Below the pieces are notes generated by a model. That model was not told the DNA's origin. It made no database searches and saw only the letters and a list, made by a program, of their open reading frames with translations. Positions 61,211 to 64,000 of a stretch of 64,000 bases of DNA are shown piece after piece. Both the position numbers and the translations under genes were made by a program. Source of the stretch: Maribacter polysiphoniae (GTDB lineage Bacteria > Bacteroidota > Bacteroidia > Flavobacteriales > Flavobacteriaceae); contig NZ_QGGQ01000001.1 in NCBI RefSeq assembly GCF_003148665.1, positions 1 through 64,000 of the forward strand, read 5' to 3'. The first letter of the stretch is position 1, and each line of letters begins with the position of its first letter.

Positions 61211-63478
61211 ATGGATAACATTTACTTTTTAATGATCATAGCACTGGCCATTTTAGCCATAGCGGATCTCGTTGTAGGGGTTAGTAATGACGCCGTTAAT
61301 TTCCTGAATTCCGCACTTGGTTCCAAGGCCATCTCCTTTAAAACCATAATGATCGTGGCCAGTTTGGGTATCGCATGTGGTGCTGTATTCTCCAGTGGAC
61401 TAATGGAAGTTGCTAGAAAAGGTATTTTTGTGCCAGGGGAATTTATGTTCAGTGAAATCATGATCATATTCATGGCCGTTATGATCACCGATATTCTCTT
61501 GCTCGACTTTTTCAACACCTTGGGCATGCCTACCTCCACGACCGTATCCATTGTTTTTGAATTATTGGGTGCAGCGGTTGCCATGGCCCTTATCAAAATA
61601 GGCATGGATGGCGGTTCATTTTCAGAGGTCGTTAATTATATCAATACAACAAAAGCCACCGAAATTATACTGGGTATTCTATTGTCCGTGGTTGTCGCCT
61701 TCTCGGTCGGGGCCTTGGTCCAATATGTATCCCGTCTTTTGCTATCCTTCAATTTTGAAAAAAAAGCGAATTGGGTAGGATCTGTATTTGGAGGATTCGC
61801 CTTGGCAGCGATTACCTATTTTATCTTTATCAAAGGATTGAAAGGAACGGATTATTATGCTGAAATCAAACCCATGATCGAAGGCAAGACTGCTATTATC
61901 ATTGCCTTATGTTTTATAATTTGGTCCCTCTTATCCTATGTTGTTATTGCCGTTTTCAAAAAGAACATATACAAACTCATTATTGCGGTAGGGACTTTTG
62001 CCTTGGCATTGGCCTTTGCCGGTAATGACCTTGTTAATTTTATTGGGGTACCTATTGCGGCCTATCAATCCTATGAGGCTTGGGTCATCTCAGGAGTACC
62101 AGCCAACGAATTCGCCATGGGCGTTTTAGGCACAAAAGTACCTACCCCTACCACTTTTCTTCTTGGTGCCGGTTTGATAATGGTCTTGACCTTATGGTTT
62201 TCCAGCAAGGCTAAAAAAGTAGTGAAAACCTCCATCGACCTTTCTAGTCAGGCAGAGACAAAAGAACGTTTTAATCCGAATTTCTTGTCCAGAACCTTGG
62301 TCAGAACTACGATATTGGCTGCAAAATATACGGCAACCGTTATTCCGAATTCCCTTCAAACCCGTATAGACCAACAATTTACGAAACCCGTTATCAAACT
62401 CCCGAAAGGCAAGGAACATGAACTTCCTGCGTTCGACTTGGTGCGGGCAGCTGTCAACCTCATGGTAGCCAGTGTACTTATTTCGATCGCGACATCAATG
62501 AAACTACCCTTATCAACCACCTACGTGACCTTCATGGTCGCCATGGGTTCTTCCTTGGCGGACAGGGCATGGGGTAGCGAAAGTGCCGTTTACAGGGTCG
62601 CTGGAGTACTTAATGTCATTGGAGGATGGTTCTTTACCGCCCTGTGTGCTTTTATTGCTGCAGGGACTGTTGCCTATTTGATCCATTTGGGTGGTAGCGC
62701 CATGATTGCGGTCTTATTATTATTGGCCATTTTACTATTGACACGGAACTACATAAAACACACCAAAAAATCAAGGGAAGTTAAAGCTGAGGATAGTCTG
62801 AGTAAGGCTGAGAGCCAATCTATCCATGGGGTTATAGAAGAAAGTGCGGATAACATTTCAAAAGCACTTAGGCGGGTAAGTAAAATAAACCAAATTACCA
62901 TTAATGGATTGATCAATCAAGATCTCGATGCGTTAAAAAAGGCAAAAAAGACCGTAGTAAAACTTGAAAATGAAATTGAGGAACTTCAGAATGATATTTT
63001 CTATTTCATCAAAGATCTGGACGACTCCTATTTAGGGGCCAGTAAATTCTATATCGATGTTATCGGAAGCATTCAGGACGTTGCACAATCATCTAGCCTG
63101 ATAGCAAAAGTCAGCCATAAACATGTTAACAACAACCATAAGGCCCTAAAGAAAAAACAAGCTGAGGAATTGTTGTACATCAACGAGAAATTGGTGCACT
63201 TATGTTCTGAAATAGGCAAAATATTCGATGCGCGTTCCTTTCATGATATAAAACCCAATATTCTCCAAGAAAAGCAGGATTTGTTGGCCTACGTTAAGGA
63301 ATCCATCCAAAAACAGGTGGAACGTACAAGATTTGAGGAATCGAGTCCTAAGAACACGACCCTCTACTTTAATATTTTATTGGAAACCAAAGACCTTATC
63401 AAAGCGAACATGGATATTCTAAATCTTTATTTTGAAGAACATAGAAATAGCACAATAGGTCAGGAACCGATAGATTGA
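61211..63478 (+). CDS. PiT-family inorganic phosphate transporter with PhoU-like tail
   Basis: This 755-residue protein has about 10 membrane helices in two PHO4 signature halves: GVSNDAVNFLNSALGSKAIS near the N-terminus and AGNDLVNFIGVPIAAYQSYE in the second half. After about residue 530 the chain is a soluble helical domain (VIEESADNISKALRRVSKIN; AKKTVVKLENEIEELQNDIF) like PhoU. It takes up phosphate across the inner membrane, possibly regulated by its own tail. It follows the PhoB-like boxes and is convergent with another PhoU-domain gene. Confidence 0.95.
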   Translation: MDNIYFLMIIALAILAIADLVVGVSNDAVNFLNSALGSKAISFKTIMIVASLGIACGAVFSSGLMEVARKGIFVPGEFMFSEIMIIFMAVMITDILLLDFFNTLGMPTSTTVSIVFELLGAAVAMALIKIGMDGGSFSEVVNYINTTKATEIILGILLSVVVAFSVGALVQYVSRLLLSFNFEKKANWVGSVFGGFALAAITYFIFIKGLKGTDYYAEIKPMIEGKTAIIIALCFIIWSLLSYVVIAVFKKNIYKLIIAVGTFALALAFAGNDLVNFIGVPIAAYQSYEAWVISGVPANEFAMGVLGTKVPTPTTFLLGAGLIMVLTLWFSSKAKKVVKTSIDLSSQAETKERFNPNFLSRTLVRTTILAAKYTATVIPNSLQTRIDQQFTKPVIKLPKGKEHELPAFDLVRAAVNLMVASVLISIATSMKLPLSTTYVTFMVAMGSSLADRAWGSESAVYRVAGVLNVIGGWFFTALCAFIAAGTVAYLIHLGGSAMIAVLLLLAILLLTRNYIKHTKKSREVKAEDSLSKAESQSIHGVIEESADNISKALRRVSKINQITINGLINQDLDALKKAKKTVVKLENEIEELQNDIFYFIKDLDDSYLGASKFYIDVIGSIQDVAQSSSLIAKVSHKHVNNNHKALKKKQAEELLYINEKLVHLCSEIGKIFDARSFHDIKPNILQEKQDLLAYVKESIQKQVERTRFEESSPKNTTLYFNILLETKDLIKANMDILNLYFEEHRNSTIGQEPID

Positions 63479-63507
63479 AAATAAAAAAACCAAAAAACGA
63501 TACTTTC

Positions 63508-64000
63508 TTATTTTCGAACTTCCAACAAAGTGTCGGTTTCCCCATATAACAACTCCGCCACTTCGATCAATTTTTTGACAATATCGTTAACATGATCGTT
63601 GTCATTTACCAATGAAGAAGCCATATCAACGGTTATCAAATCGTTCCGAATCAGTTTGTTTATCGATTTTGTGCTTTGGTGCTTGCCTTTTCTAGCTTCC
63701 TCCTTAAGCACCAATAATTTTGAATACTGGGCTTCCCGGTCCACTTCTTTTCTGAACAAATAGATAACGCGTAAAACTTTTACGATCTTCTTCCTGAACT
63801 TATCATACTCTTTACTAATATATTTATTGTCGGAATTTAGATAGTAGGACACATTCCTACCCAGTTCACGAACATCCTCGATAATCTCTACCATCTTGCG
63901 ACTTGCGATCCTTATCTCGGATAACCGCGTATTCTGCACCTTGGTCATCTTTAAATCACTTTGTGCCGTAGTAGCATATCTTATGATTTCGCCATAGATG
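63508..64000 (-). CDS. PhoU-like C-terminal domain, probably of a Na/Pi cotransporter (partial)
   Basis: The minus-strand frame is open from the window edge: EIIRYATTAQSDLKMTKVQN continues into RLSEIRIASRKMVEIIEDVR and then helices such as RKIVKVLRVIYLFRKEVDRE to the stop at 63508. An internal ATG at 63948 is not the true start, since the reading frame runs on through the edge. The helical pattern matches the PhoU-like tail of NptA-type Na/Pi cotransporters in Bacteroidota. The transporter part is outside the window, so that identity is an inference from the tail and its neighbour. Confidence 0.65.
   Translation of the reverse strand, partial: IYGEIIRYATTAQSDLKMTKVQNTRLSEIRIASRKMVEIIEDVRELGRNVSYYLNSDNKYISKEYDKFRKKIVKVLRVIYLFRKEVDREAQYSKLLVLKEEARKGKHQSTKSINKLIRNDLITVDMASSLVNDNDHVNDIVKKLIEVAELLYGETDTLLEVRK

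Noticed and set aside
63508-63948. Stand-alone 146-residue gene starting at 63948
   Set aside because: The frame stays open with family-like sequence to the window edge, so the ATG is internal to a larger gene.

Overview
The window is from a marine-type Flavobacteriaceae genome (Bacteroidota). The pointers are FeoB with a separate Cys-rich partner, a TonB-dependent receptor with an N-terminal carboxypeptidase-like domain, lycopene cyclase, DUF3078 and DUF423 proteins, and repeated matches to the Bacteroidota promoter pattern (-33 TTG, -7 TAnnTTTG). I cannot name the genus.

Region 1 (1-18.5 kb) is an integrated mobilizable element next to a tRNA-Asn gene (18529-18602). Its mobilization core, read on the minus strand from 17.6 to 13.2 kb, is: HTH/excisionase-like gene, VapE-like helicase, Toprim primase, MobC, MobA relaxase, DUF6730 membrane protein. 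The 224-bp gap between helicase and primase is full of TTACC/GGTAA repeats and is a candidate origin or oriT. The cargo follows: an XRE regulator divergent from a HEPN-type gene, then one long minus-strand defence operon (10961 to 624). That operon holds AbiEi/AbiEii, a type I restriction-modification system (hsdM, hsdS, a pentapeptide-repeat membrane protein, hsdR), and a trio of GHKL ATPase, STAS-like (DUF4325) protein and PIN-domain protein. At the far left a tyrosine-integrase C-terminus is cut by an IS3-family element, so the mobile element may be stranded. A decayed DUF6730 3' end at 11.15 kb shows that the XRE-HEPN block was inserted into, or recombined with, an older element.

Region 2 (18.6-52.5 kb) is chromosomal core: rseP, a SCO1-like copper chaperone, two secreted unknowns, feoA-feoB-Cys-rich peptide, an S9 peptidase, crtY and a polyprenyl synthase convergent with it, an ECF sigma factor with a membrane partner, a TetR-TolC-MFP-RND efflux operon with a predicted operator, aspS, an APC permease, a ClC channel, a cold-shock protein, tadA and dxs (divergent, both nearly leaderless), a DUF3078 protein and a dNTPase.

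Region 3 (52.5-64 kb) looks like a phosphate-starvation locus: TonB-dependent receptor, a lipoprotein made of three 309-residue repeats, a stand-alone carboxypeptidase-like domain protein, a YwqK/MORN-like protein, an OprP/OprO porin, a PiT transporter with a PhoU-like tail, and the PhoU-like end of what is probably a Na/Pi cotransporter. Direct TAAC repeats spaced exactly 11 bp lie upstream of the receptor, the small domain protein and PiT, with weaker copies before the porin. I read these as PhoB-type boxes that tie the locus into one regulon.
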